A program made the position numbers and the translations under genes. The notes under the pieces are model-generated. The model was not told the origin of the DNA, made no database searches, and saw only the letters and a list, made by a program, of their open reading frames with translations. Below, one piece after another: positions 24,862 to 34,594 of a stretch of DNA of 64,000 bases. Origin of the DNA: JBMDXB01 sp048594885 (GTDB lineage Bacteria; Acidobacteriota; Vicinamibacteria; Vicinamibacterales; 2-12-FULL-66-21); NCBI GenBank assembly GCA_048594885.1, contig JBMDXB010000150.1, positions 73,408 to 137,407 of the forward strand, given 5' to 3'. Numbering within the stretch: the stretch's first letter is position 1; each line of letters starts with the position of its first letter.

Positions 24862-26832
24862 TCAGACCTCCGCGCCGCGGTGGAGCAGCGCAAACGGCTC
24901 ACGCGCATTGACGAGATCGCGGGCGCGATTGAACGCATTGGGCGGCTCGAGCCCGCCGTCCACGAGAAACCGGCGCACGCGCTCCAGCTCGCGGTTGTCG
25001 GCGATCGTCCCGCGGGTCCTGATCACCCGCCGCACTTCCATCGTCACAGGGTTGATGAGAAGCGTGCAGCCGGCGCGGTACTTGAAGTCGTACGGCTGAT
25101 CGTTCAGCGGCGCCTGTCCGGGCGCGTCCATCTTCTTCTGCTCGTCGCGCTCGAAATACCCGCGCCGCCGCTGCGTGATCTCGACGACGAGGTCGGAGAC
25201 CGTCGCCCCGCGCGGGGATCTTCGCAGCGCAGTGCGGACCGAGTGCACTTCGACGGCCACGCTGCCGCTCTTGCGCGAGCGAAACACCGTCGGCGGCGGA
25301 TTGTCTTCGTCGGTGACCAGGCCGATGGCGTGCAGCAGCGCGCGCCCCTTCCCTTTCATCAACCAGCCCCAGAGGACCGTCGCGTTGAACTCGATCCCTT
25401 CCCAGGTCGCGTGGCGATCGCTCTCGAGAGTCCACGGCCGCAGCCGTTCCTGCGGTTTGCGCGCGGAGACCGACGGCCGCATCTGCTCCGGCGAGTCGGT
25501 CGGCTGCTCCTCCGTGAACAGCGAGCTGACCGTGTCCTGGGCGGTGGCGAGATCCGGCCACAGCAGGCTCTCGACCGACATGCTGTGCATCCCCTCGGGA
25601 TGGATGCCCCACTGGCGGAAGCTCTCGACGAACGCCAGCCGGTATCCCCACGGATCCTCCGGATTCAGGTCGTGATCCGCCGTGACGATCGCGCGCAGGT
25701 AGTCGCCGAACGTGATGCCGACCGGGGCGCAGTAGTCGATGGCGCGGATGCACATCTGCAGAACGTTTTGCGCCACGCGTCCCGCCTCCTCGGCGAGCCG
25801 GGTCGAGAGGTCGGGCGGAATCTCGCCGGCGCGCAGCACGCCCGTGCCCTCGCTCGCGATGCGGTAGAGGTCCGCCGTGCGCGCGCGATAGACCTTCAGG
25901 AACGCGCCGAACACCGCCGCCACCAGAATCGCGCCGCGCGCGTGCGCTTCGCTCGTGCGGTCGAGCGCATTGACGTCCGGCTGTCTCTGCTCCCACACTC
26001 CCGTGGCGCGGTTGATGCCGCCCAGCGCGTCGCGCAGCGCGGCGCCCCGGCCCGACGCGCGGCCGAACTGCTGCGCCAACTGACCGAGCAGGTTCTCTGT
26101 CGCCAGATTGCCGCGCGTGCGCGCGATCTGGTCGCGCAGGATCCCCGGATACGAGAAGTGCTGGAACAGCGCGACGATGTCGGCAAACGCCTCGTGGAAC
26201 GCCAGCACGTCGGGGTTGTGCGGCTCGTTGAACCGCGGATGCACGCCGTCGAGCAGCGCGTGCGTCGTCTCGTGCGCGACGATATCGTGCGAGAGACACG
26301 TGAACACGAGCGTGCCCGGCGTGTTGGCGGCGTCCTTGCGCTCGACCGGGAAGTAGCCGAACAGGAGCGCCTTCTTCTCCGGGCTGTAGTAGGCGTTGCG
26401 ATCGCGCAGCGCGTGCGGATAGATGCGCAGTCGCCGGACGAACTGCGCTTCCGCATCGGGACTGTCGTCGCGCCGCGACGACCAGAGCGCAACGCGCCCG
26501 AGCGCCTGTTCGAAGTGCCCGATCGTCGTCATCGCCACCGCGTAGACCATCTGCTGGTGAAAGAGCGGGTTGGTCTCCGACGGCGCGACGCCATTCTGCG
26601 CCAGCACCCACTGTTCGTTCAGATCGACCGGCTTGTAGAACGCGCCGCTGGCCGGGTCGGCATCGACGACTTCGATGTATTCGCCCACGGGCCCGGGCTC
26701 CAGGTCGCGCTCCCACGGGATCGAGATCGTGATCTCGCCGATGCTGGCGAGGTCGAACTGCGCCGACACGCCAGGATCGAAGGCGAAGATGCGGAGCTTG
26801 CGTGACACCGGTTCGGCGATCAGATCGCGCAT
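24862..26832 (-). CDS. Thermolysin-like (M4-type) zinc peptidase, cytoplasmic
   Basis: The protein has 656 residues with no signal peptide, unlike secreted M4 enzymes. The active site is HETTHALLDG (H187, E188, H191), followed 23 residues later by HEAFADIVALF (E214 as third zinc ligand, D218 second-shell). This is the gluzincin arrangement of M4 peptidases (HExxH plus a downstream E in an EAF/SD context). It lacks the usual inhibitory FTP/PepSY pro-region. Instead an unidentified 170-residue N-terminal region with FAFDPG and ITISIPWERDLEPGPVGEY precedes the catalytic core, and a C-terminal domain of about 230 residues follows. The stop is 2 nt from the start of the MBL gene. Target unknown, but the pair looks like a dedicated two-enzyme module. 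Confidence 0.75.
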   Translation of the reverse strand: MRDLIAEPVSRKLRIFAFDPGVSAQFDLASIGEITISIPWERDLEPGPVGEYIEVVDADPASGAFYKPVDLNEQWVLAQNGVAPSETNPLFHQQMVYAVAMTTIGHFEQALGRVALWSSRRDDSPDAEAQFVRRLRIYPHALRDRNAYYSPEKKALLFGYFPVERKDAANTPGTLVFTCLSHDIVAHETTHALLDGVHPRFNEPHNPDVLAFHEAFADIVALFQHFSYPGILRDQIARTRGNLATENLLGQLAQQFGRASGRGAALRDALGGINRATGVWEQRQPDVNALDRTSEAHARGAILVAAVFGAFLKVYRARTADLYRIASEGTGVLRAGEIPPDLSTRLAEEAGRVAQNVLQMCIRAIDYCAPVGITFGDYLRAIVTADHDLNPEDPWGYRLAFVESFRQWGIHPEGMHSMSVESLLWPDLATAQDTVSSLFTEEQPTDSPEQMRPSVSARKPQERLRPWTLESDRHATWEGIEFNATVLWGWLMKGKGRALLHAIGLVTDEDNPPPTVFRSRKSGSVAVEVHSVRTALRRSPRGATVSDLVVEITQRRRGYFERDEQKKMDAPGQAPLNDQPYDFKYRAGCTLLINPVTMEVRRVIRTRGTIADNRELERVRRFLVDGGLEPPNAFNRARDLVNAREPFALLHRGAEV

Positions 26833-27032
26833 AGGGCTGTCCTCGTCCGGGCGCCTATGCTACCGCGAGTTCGACGCGCCGGCGGCCACTTCCGGATAAG
26901 ATCTGCAGGTTCCGCGAGGGGTAGATCGTGCCCACAGCCCGCGCGAGGCGACGGAGTGAAGCCGCGCGTAGCGCGGCCGCCGAGCAAGAGCGCCTGGGGG
27001 TGGGGCCCCACGCGCCATAAACCATAAAGAAG
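26833..27032. other. Divergent intergenic region with two GC-rich palindromes
   Basis: This 200-nt gap separates the divergent peptidase and oxidoreductase genes, so both promoters should lie here. It holds a perfect 7-bp hairpin GCCGCGC-GTA-GCGCGGC (26961-26977) and the perfect palindrome GTGGGGCCCCAC (27000-27011), 22 nt before the ATG at 27033. No convincing -35/-10 pair could be singled out by eye. Confidence 0.5.
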
Positions 27033-28016
27033 ATGGACAAGATTCGCTGGGGCGTGCTCGGCGTCGCCAAAATCGCGACGGAGAAAGTCATCCCTGCGAT
27101 GCAGCGCGGCCGCTGGTCGGCGGTGACGGCGATCGCGTCGCGCGATCGCGCCAGGGCGGACGCCGCCGCGGGCCCGCTTGGCATCGCGAAGGCGTATGGC
27201 TCGTACGACGAACTGCTCGACGATCCGGAGATCGACGCGGTCTACAATCCGCTGCCCAACCATTTGCACGTGCCCTGGACCACGCAGGCGGCGGAGCGGG
27301 GCAAGCACGTGCTGTGCGAGAAGCCGATTGCGTTGAGCGCCGCGGAGGCACGGCAACTGCTCCGCGTGCGCGATCGGACCGGCGTGCGCATCGAGGAAGC
27401 GTTCATGGTGCGGACGCATCCGCAGTGGCTCAGGGCGCGCGACCTCGTGCGCGACGGCCGCATCGGACGCGTGCGGTCGATGCTCGGCTACTTCAGCTAC
27501 TTCAACGACGACCCGTCGAACATCCGCAACGTGCCCGAATTCGGTGGCGGCGGGCTGATGGACATCGGCTGCTATTTGATCAACACCTCACGCTTCATCT
27601 TCGAGCGGGAGCCGCAGCGCGTCATCGGAGTGCTCGACACGGATCCGCGGTTCGGCATCGACACGATGGCGTCGATGCTGCTCGATTTCGGCGGCGCGCA
27701 TTCGGCCGGCACGTGCAGCACGCAAATGGCGGCGTATCAGCGGATCCACATTCTCGGCACGAGCGGCCGGATCGAGATCGAGATCCCGTTCAATGCTCCA
27801 CCGGATCGACCGTGCCGCATCTTTCTCGACGAGCAAGAGATTCCTTTCGAGGTCTGCGACCAGTACACGATCCAGGGTGACCTGTTCTCGAAGGCGATTC
27901 TCGATGGCACCGATACGCCTGTGCCGCTCGAGGATGCCGTCCGTAACATGGAGTGCATCGACGCCATCGTTCGTTCTGCCGAATCGGGACACTGGGAAAC
28001 GCCGGCAGGCCAATGA
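27033..28016 (+). CDS. Gfo/Idh/MocA-family oxidoreductase
   Basis: Cytoplasmic NAD(P)-dependent sugar or inositol-type dehydrogenase of 327 residues. The Rossmann start is IRWGVLGVAKIATEKVIPA. The family motif HVLCEKPIALSAAEA is canonical and includes the catalytic Lys. The substrate half has GGGGLMDIGCYLINTSRFIF, in which the D-x-G-x-Y/H pattern supplies the catalytic His/Tyr region. Length and both domains are normal, unlike the shortened-motif exported homologue at 9051. The substrate is not predictable. It is divergent from the peptidase-MBL unit and followed by a heptad array and then a separate S9 peptidase gene. Confidence 0.9.
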   Translation: MDKIRWGVLGVAKIATEKVIPAMQRGRWSAVTAIASRDRARADAAAGPLGIAKAYGSYDELLDDPEIDAVYNPLPNHLHVPWTTQAAERGKHVLCEKPIALSAAEARQLLRVRDRTGVRIEEAFMVRTHPQWLRARDLVRDGRIGRVRSMLGYFSYFNDDPSNIRNVPEFGGGGLMDIGCYLINTSRFIFEREPQRVIGVLDTDPRFGIDTMASMLLDFGGAHSAGTCSTQMAAYQRIHILGTSGRIEIEIPFNAPPDRPCRIFLDEQEIPFEVCDQYTIQGDLFSKAILDGTDTPVPLEDAVRNMECIDAIVRSAESGHWETPAGQ

Positions 28017-28030
28017 AAAAGAGCGGCCTG

Positions 28031-28099
28031 CCAAAGGCCAAGGGCCAAAGGCCAACGGCCAAGGGCCAACGGCCAAGGGCCAACGGCCAAGGCCAAGGA
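28031..28099. repeat. Heptanucleotide tandem array, unit CCAANGG
   Basis: Ten units follow the stop codon of the oxidoreductase by 14 nt: CCAAAGG, CCAAGGG, CCAAAGG, CCAACGG, CCAAGGG, CCAACGG, CCAAGGG, CCAACGG, then a hexamer CCAAGG and CCAAGGA. Variation is confined to the fifth position of the unit, apart from the final two units. The array lies 67 nt before the S9 peptidase start. Confidence 0.95.
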
Positions 28100-28166
28100 C
28101 AGACGCTGCGCTCAAGCCGGCGAACTTATAGGCGGATAACCCTCGCAGACAGTAGAATCGCCCACC

Positions 28167-30557
<2,391 letters not shown>

Positions 30558-30573
30558 GCGGGTCTGCCGCTTC

Positions 30574-31416
30574 TCAGCGATGCCGGAACTTGCCGTATAG
30601 ATCGGGACACATTCCACAATTCTGCTGGAACAACGCCGTGCTTTGCGCGTCAACCTGAGACATGCCGGTGCGCGCCACGCACTGGGCCGTGCCATAGTGG
30701 TCGAAGTTGCCCTCCGTGCCGAATGGATGCATGAATTCGTGAACCGCGCTGCAGCCGGTGAAGTAGTCCGGATCGGCGTACAAGTCGTTCAACGCGTCCG
30801 GACACATCCAGTACCGCCCGTTGTTGATGCACGTGAGTCCCGATCGGTTGCGACACTCGCCTCCGCCCGACCGGTCACGGGTGCGGTTGCCCGCGCTGTC
30901 GTAGCCACAGCGCGCGTACTTGTGGAAGAAGTCCACAACCGCGAGATACCCGCGGTACTCCCCCACAACCGGTGAAGGGAAGCGGTTCACGTTGCCGGGA
31001 GGCAGCGCAAAGGTCTGCGAATAGCCGCCGTAGGTCGTAGCCACGAAATCGTCGGAAAAGGCGAGGACGCCATCGGGCGGCGACGATTCGTGTGCGTTGA
31101 CGTAAACCACCGCCTGTGACAACGGCGATCCCGCTCCGACGGCGACGAGGTCCGATTGCGACATGCGTTCGCCGGTCTTCTGGAACAGGATGTCACTTGC
31201 GCGCGCGAGCACGCGCTGAACGTCGCCGTCGGCGGGCACGCTGGCCGCACTGAGCAGCACGGCGACCCGGAACAACTGGTTCTCGCTCGGGGGTTCGGCG
31301 AGTGGTGGGTTGACGGCCGTCGGTGCGCTCGGCGCCGACCCGCCGCCGCAGGCTGCGGCCAGTACGCTCAAGAGCGCGACACCAGTGCGACATGCGCACG
31401 CTGCGACGGTTGACAT
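30574..31416 (-). CDS. Lipoprotein with HExxH zinc-peptidase-like motif
   Basis: The protein has 280 residues. The N-terminus has a lipobox (VLAAAC) giving a lipid-anchored Cys followed by GGGSAPSAPT, a flexible linker. Near residue 220 is AVHEFMHPFGTEGNFDHYGT, an HExxH motif followed by possible third ligands D/H. It is similar to but not identical with the metzincin HExxHxxGxxH. Around it are at least eight cysteines (CGYD, GGGEC, LTCINN, WMCPDAL, TGCSAV, QCVAR, NCGMC), which suggest disulfides after export. It begins 10 nt after the carboxylesterase stop and is the last gene of the five-gene minus-strand operon. Peptidase activity is inferred from the motif only. Confidence 0.65.
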   Translation of the reverse strand: MSTVAACACRTGVALLSVLAAACGGGSAPSAPTAVNPPLAEPPSENQLFRVAVLLSAASVPADGDVQRVLARASDILFQKTGERMSQSDLVAVGAGSPLSQAVVYVNAHESSPPDGVLAFSDDFVATTYGGYSQTFALPPGNVNRFPSPVVGEYRGYLAVVDFFHKYARCGYDSAGNRTRDRSGGGECRNRSGLTCINNGRYWMCPDALNDLYADPDYFTGCSAVHEFMHPFGTEGNFDHYGTAQCVARTGMSQVDAQSTALFQQNCGMCPDLYGKFRHR

Positions 31417-31426
31417 ACTGCGCGCG

Positions 31427-33139
31427 TTACGTCAACGGCTGTAGCGCCTTCCGCGCTTCGCGATCGGGATCGTTCTTCACCTCGCAGACATCGTCGAGGA
31501 TCATCGTCTCGCCGTTGGCGGACGTGTACTTCGGCCAACGCGTGCGGCCGGCTCCGTTCGGATCGCCGGTCTTCATGAACTGCACGAGGTATCCGGCCAT
31601 CTGCGTCGCCAGCTTGCGCGGCCGCGCACCACCGCCGGTGTGGCTCAGCATCAAGTCCGTATTGTGGTACCAGAAACAGATGTCGACGCAGTGGAAGGCG
31701 CGCATGCGATGGTCGAACATCGGCGGCTGCCAGCCGAACCAGCTCACGAACACCGGCGCGCGCTGCTTCGACTTGGCGTCGGCGAGCGCGACGACACGCT
31801 GACGGTTGCTGCTGACGAGCGACCAGATCTCCACGGGTTTCCTGCCGGGAAACACCTTCGCATACGCCGATACGATCTCTGCCGCTCGATCGCCGAAGCC
31901 GGCGCCGAAGCCGGCTCGTCTCTTCACTTCCTCGACGACGCGGTCGAGCGTCACGGTCTCCAGTGACGAATCCACCCAACTGGGCGACTGCTCGTTGAAC
32001 GTCGAGCAGATCAGCATCGGGATGTCGGCGGCCGTCGCGGCCGGCTCCGGGAAGTAAGGATGTTGCGGCAGCACGCGGCCGTCGACGACGGGGCTGAAGC
32101 CGCGGCGGATGGGACCGACCGCTGGCCCCAGCTCCTTGTCGAGCGCCTGCTGCGCCCTCGTCGCGATCGCGTAGAACTCCTTCCACGGCAGTTCCTGCAG
32201 CCTGCCGATGTCAGAGGGCGCCAGCTTGGCTTCCTTCAGGACGGCCGCGCCGAGCCGCTCCGAGTAATCCTTCTCGCCCGAGTGCGTGGCGGCGCCGCTC
32301 AGCACGACGGCCTTGTGAAACAGCCCCTTCGCGGATGGCATCGCGGTCAGCGTGCAGACCTTCGCACCACCGCCCGACTGCCCCATGATCGTGACGTTGC
32401 CCGGATCCCCGCCGAACGCCGCGATGTTGTCGCGCACCCATTCCAGCGCGGCGACGATGTCGAGCATCCCGGCGTTGCCGGACGCGCGGAACGTCTCGCC
32501 GCCGACGCCGGCGAGATTGACGTAGCCGAGCGGCCCGAGCCGGTGGTTGAGGCTGCAGAAAACGACGTCGCCGAACCGTGCGAGGTTCTCGCCGTTGTAG
32601 CCGTCCTGCTCGATGGCGTTGCCGTTGGTGAAACCGCCGCCGTGGATCCAGAACATCACGGGCCGCTTGCGGCCGTCGTTGATGGCTGGCGTGAAGACGT
32701 TGATCCTGAGACAATCCTCGCTCACATCGTCGTAGTTCCAGCGGTCGCGGAACGCCGCGAACTTGTTGGCGTAGCGGTTCTCCATGTTCTGCGGCGCGCT
32801 GTTGCCCCACCAGAGCGCCGGGTACACGGTGGTCCAGGGCTTCGGCTTCTGCGGCGGCATGAACCGGTTCGTGCCCGACGTGTCGGCGCCGTACGGCATG
32901 CCGAGGAAGTGATGGATGCCGCGCAGCACGTAGCCTCTGACCTTGCCGTAGGTCGTGTCGACGACGGCGATGTTGTCGCCGACCAACAGGATCGGGCCGT
33001 CGTCGTCGGCCTTCCGGAGCGCTTGTTCGACCGTCGTCGCCGACGACACTGCTGGCAATGCGGCGGCTCCGATGGCCACGCCGGCGGCGCTGGCTCCGAG
33101 CGTTTCGAAAAACTCTCGTCTGTTCGCTTTCGTGTGCAT
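31427..33139 (-). CDS. Tat-exported type-B carboxylesterase
   Basis: The protein has 570 residues. The ATG at 33139 is chosen because GAGGGGG lies just upstream and the N-terminus then begins MHTKANRREFF, a twin-arginine type leader (NRREFFETLGASAAG) of the TAT_signal_seq kind. The mature protein is a type-B carboxylesterase/lipase: VRGYVLRGIHHFLGMPYG, SEDCLRINVF, the oxyanion hole WIHGGGF, and the nucleophile in GQSGGGAK. The acid and His are expected in the PSWVDSS and AFHCVD regions; the His is visible, the acid is not certain. It cleaves carboxylic esters, perhaps of plant cell-wall acyl groups. It lies 19 nt after the SnoaL-like gene in the same operon. Confidence 0.88.
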   Translation of the reverse strand: MHTKANRREFFETLGASAAGVAIGAAALPAVSSATTVEQALRKADDDGPILLVGDNIAVVDTTYGKVRGYVLRGIHHFLGMPYGADTSGTNRFMPPQKPKPWTTVYPALWWGNSAPQNMENRYANKFAAFRDRWNYDDVSEDCLRINVFTPAINDGRKRPVMFWIHGGGFTNGNAIEQDGYNGENLARFGDVVFCSLNHRLGPLGYVNLAGVGGETFRASGNAGMLDIVAALEWVRDNIAAFGGDPGNVTIMGQSGGGAKVCTLTAMPSAKGLFHKAVVLSGAATHSGEKDYSERLGAAVLKEAKLAPSDIGRLQELPWKEFYAIATRAQQALDKELGPAVGPIRRGFSPVVDGRVLPQHPYFPEPAATAADIPMLICSTFNEQSPSWVDSSLETVTLDRVVEEVKRRAGFGAGFGDRAAEIVSAYAKVFPGRKPVEIWSLVSSNRQRVVALADAKSKQRAPVFVSWFGWQPPMFDHRMRAFHCVDICFWYHNTDLMLSHTGGGARPRKLATQMAGYLVQFMKTGDPNGAGRTRWPKYTSANGETMILDDVCEVKNDPDREARKALQPLT

Positions 33140-33158
33140 GTGTCCCCCTCTCGGTTCG

Positions 33159-33587
33159 TCACGGCACAGCCTGCAGGGCATGCGTGCGCATGAGTGCGCG
33201 AATCGGCTCGTTGTCTGCGTACACCTGCCACGTCGTCACGCGTTGCCGCCGCACGACTGCGCGCCACGCCGCCGGTGTTTGCCACCTGCCCGCAACACGT
33301 CGTGTGTCCGGCGCGCGGTAGCTGCCCGAAGCGATTCCGAAGACCACGACGGTGTTTCGCTCGGCCATCACCTGGGTGGCGCGAATCCGATAGTCCGAAA
33401 CCAATCGCAGATAGCCAGCCCACGCCGACCGTGTCGCGTCTCGGCCGATGACCCGACTGCCGAGAGAATCGATGAACACGTGATCGGCGGTCAGGAACGT
33501 TTCAATTCGATCGAGTCTGCCGCCGTTGATGGCGCGGATGAAGGCACGCACCACGTGCAGCGGCGTGCCATCCCGTAAGCGGTTCAT
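33159..33587 (-). CDS. SnoaL/NTF2-like small protein
   Basis: The protein has 142 residues from the ATG at 33587, preceded by GAAAGG; the longer open frame has no ribosome-binding site. It shows the NTF2-like pattern: VVRAFIRAINGGRLDRIETFLTADHVFIDS, a pocket strand FIDSLGSRVIGRDATRSAW, then three beta strands ending in WQVYADNEPIRAL. The fold serves as an isomerase, a lyase or a ligand-binding domain, and the active residues are too variable to choose among them. It sits 19 nt after the SET-domain gene and 19 nt before the carboxylesterase, inside the same minus-strand operon. Confidence 0.8.
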   Translation of the reverse strand: MNRLRDGTPLHVVRAFIRAINGGRLDRIETFLTADHVFIDSLGSRVIGRDATRSAWAGYLRLVSDYRIRATQVMAERNTVVVFGIASGSYRAPDTRRVAGRWQTPAAWRAVVRRQRVTTWQVYADNEPIRALMRTHALQAVP

Positions 33588-33606
33588 GCCTTTCACATGA
33601 GGGATT

Positions 33607-34161
33607 TCAGCGCTTGAAACGTTCCGCGTCAAGAAGAACGCGGTTCGGATCGACCATCAGCAATTCGGAATCCAGCGTGTCGATGCGGTCGCGATGCCGG
33701 CGCACGAACCATCCTGCCAGCAGTGGACGGTACTCGCGCTGCCGCTCGAGCGGCAGCAGGAAGTAGTCCCCAGCGACCGTTCCGGTGCACCGCGCCGCGG
33801 CGCAATGGCACGGCCACGACGTGCCACCGCTGATGTTGATGTTGTAGTCGATGGTGATCTCCTCGCCCTCGGCGATCTCCCGTCGTGCAACCAGGCAGGA
33901 CGCGCCGTCGTCGAACCGCTCGTAGGTGTTCGGATCGCAGGAGTGGTTGACGTGCCGCTCGGGGAACGCAATCAGCACCATCCTGCCGTCGGGGTACGCG
34001 CAGTGCTCGACTCGTTCTCCCAGGTCCTCGCGGACGGGCGCGTCCGGCGTGATCTCCCGCACAACGTTGACCGCCGCGATGCGCTCTCCGGCGCGGAAGC
34101 ACCGCAGGGCAAAGATGCCGAGGCCTTCGATCGCCGACGGACGGACGGCGATGTCAGTCAT
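33607..34161 (-). CDS. Bacterial SET-domain protein (putative lysine methyltransferase)
   Basis: The protein has 184 residues made of a single SET domain: SAIEGLGIFALRCFRAGERI (first strands), RHVNHSCDPN (AdoMet-binding NHSC, 72-75), and GEEITIDYN (catalytic Tyr at Y106). A post-SET-like cysteine set, CHC...C (C118, C120, C125), probably binds zinc with the Cys of NHSC. The family methylates protein lysines with AdoMet. Stand-alone bacterial members are usually of unknown target and may come from eukaryotes or act on ribosomal proteins. The ATG overlaps the stop of the YCII gene by 8 nt, so the two are coupled. It is followed by SnoaL-like, esterase and lipoprotein genes. Confidence 0.85.
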   Translation of the reverse strand: MTDIAVRPSAIEGLGIFALRCFRAGERIAAVNVVREITPDAPVREDLGERVEHCAYPDGRMVLIAFPERHVNHSCDPNTYERFDDGASCLVARREIAEGEEITIDYNINISGGTSWPCHCAAARCTGTVAGDYFLLPLERQREYRPLLAGWFVRRHRDRIDTLDSELLMVDPNRVLLDAERFKR

Positions 34162-34549
34162 CGCCGCTGCGAGCCGACTGCGCGTAACGGCGATCCATCC
34201 GGAGTCCCTCTTCGATCGGCCGCACCTCGATCGTTCCGAGCCGCGCAGACGGCCAGTTCGAGGCGATGCGAACCGCTTCGGTGAGGTCGCTCGCGTCGAT
34301 CAGGAAGAAGCCGCCGATCTGCTCCTTCGTTTCCGCAAACGGACCGTCGGTGACGGCGACCTTGGCGTCACGGACGCGCACGGTCGCCGCCGTCGTCGCG
34401 CTCTGCAGCGGGTGGGCCAGCAGCAAGGTGCCGCTCGTCCGCAGCGCCTCGACGTAATCGAGCGTCTCTTGCCGGAGCGCCTGCCAGTCGCTCTGCGACA
34501 GGTCGTCGAGCTTGCGCTGCTCTTCGTATGCCAGACACAGGAACTTCAT
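34154..34549 (-). CDS. YCII-related domain protein
   Basis: The protein has 131 residues. The ATG at 34549 starts MKFLCLAYEEQRKL, the usual beginning of YCII/DGPF-domain proteins; upstream open frame is antisense to the M24 gene and is not counted. The diagnostic DGPFAETKEQIGGFFLIDASDLTEA segment is present (as TDGPFAETKE and GGFFLIDA), followed by a C-terminal strand VEVRPIEEG-like region (IEVRPIEEG). These ferredoxin-like dimers often sit beside an ECF sigma factor gene, but none is visible here. It is the first gene of a minus-strand operon and overlaps the SET gene. It is divergent from the M24 gene at 34595, with only 45 nt between. Confidence 0.85.
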   Translation of the reverse strand: MKFLCLAYEEQRKLDDLSQSDWQALRQETLDYVEALRTSGTLLLAHPLQSATTAATVRVRDAKVAVTDGPFAETKEQIGGFFLIDASDLTEAVRIASNWPSARLGTIEVRPIEEGLRMDRRYAQSARSGDD

Positions 34550-34569
34550 CGCGTCGCCGATTCTACAAA

Positions 34570-34583
34570 TGGAAGCGGTTACA
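34570..34583. promoter_or_regulatory. LacI/cre-like palindrome in a divergent promoter
   Basis: TGGAAGCGGTTACA matches TGWAANCGNTNWCA at 13 of 14 positions. It shares its core with the two perfect sites before the receptor genes at 46183 and 50251 (AAGCG-TTACA). It lies in the 45-nt gap between the YCII operon and the M24 peptidase pair, so a bound LacI-type protein would affect both. No experimental support. Confidence 0.5.
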
Positions 34584-34594
34584 ATGCACGCGCC

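Noticed and set aside
24838..26805. A 655-codon plus-strand frame opposite the zinc peptidase
   Set aside because: Highly Arg/Glu/Val-biased low-information sequence with no motif; the minus-strand frame has an intact HExxH site and a gene-like start.
26961..27011. GTAG-type REP in the gap before the oxidoreductase at 27033
   Set aside because: GTA occurs in the loop of the hairpin, not as a 5' tag, and neither palindrome touches a stop codon.
33926..34594. N-terminal extension of the first M24 peptidase
   Set aside because: It is antisense to YCII and SET genes, and the ATG at 34595 begins a Tat leader.
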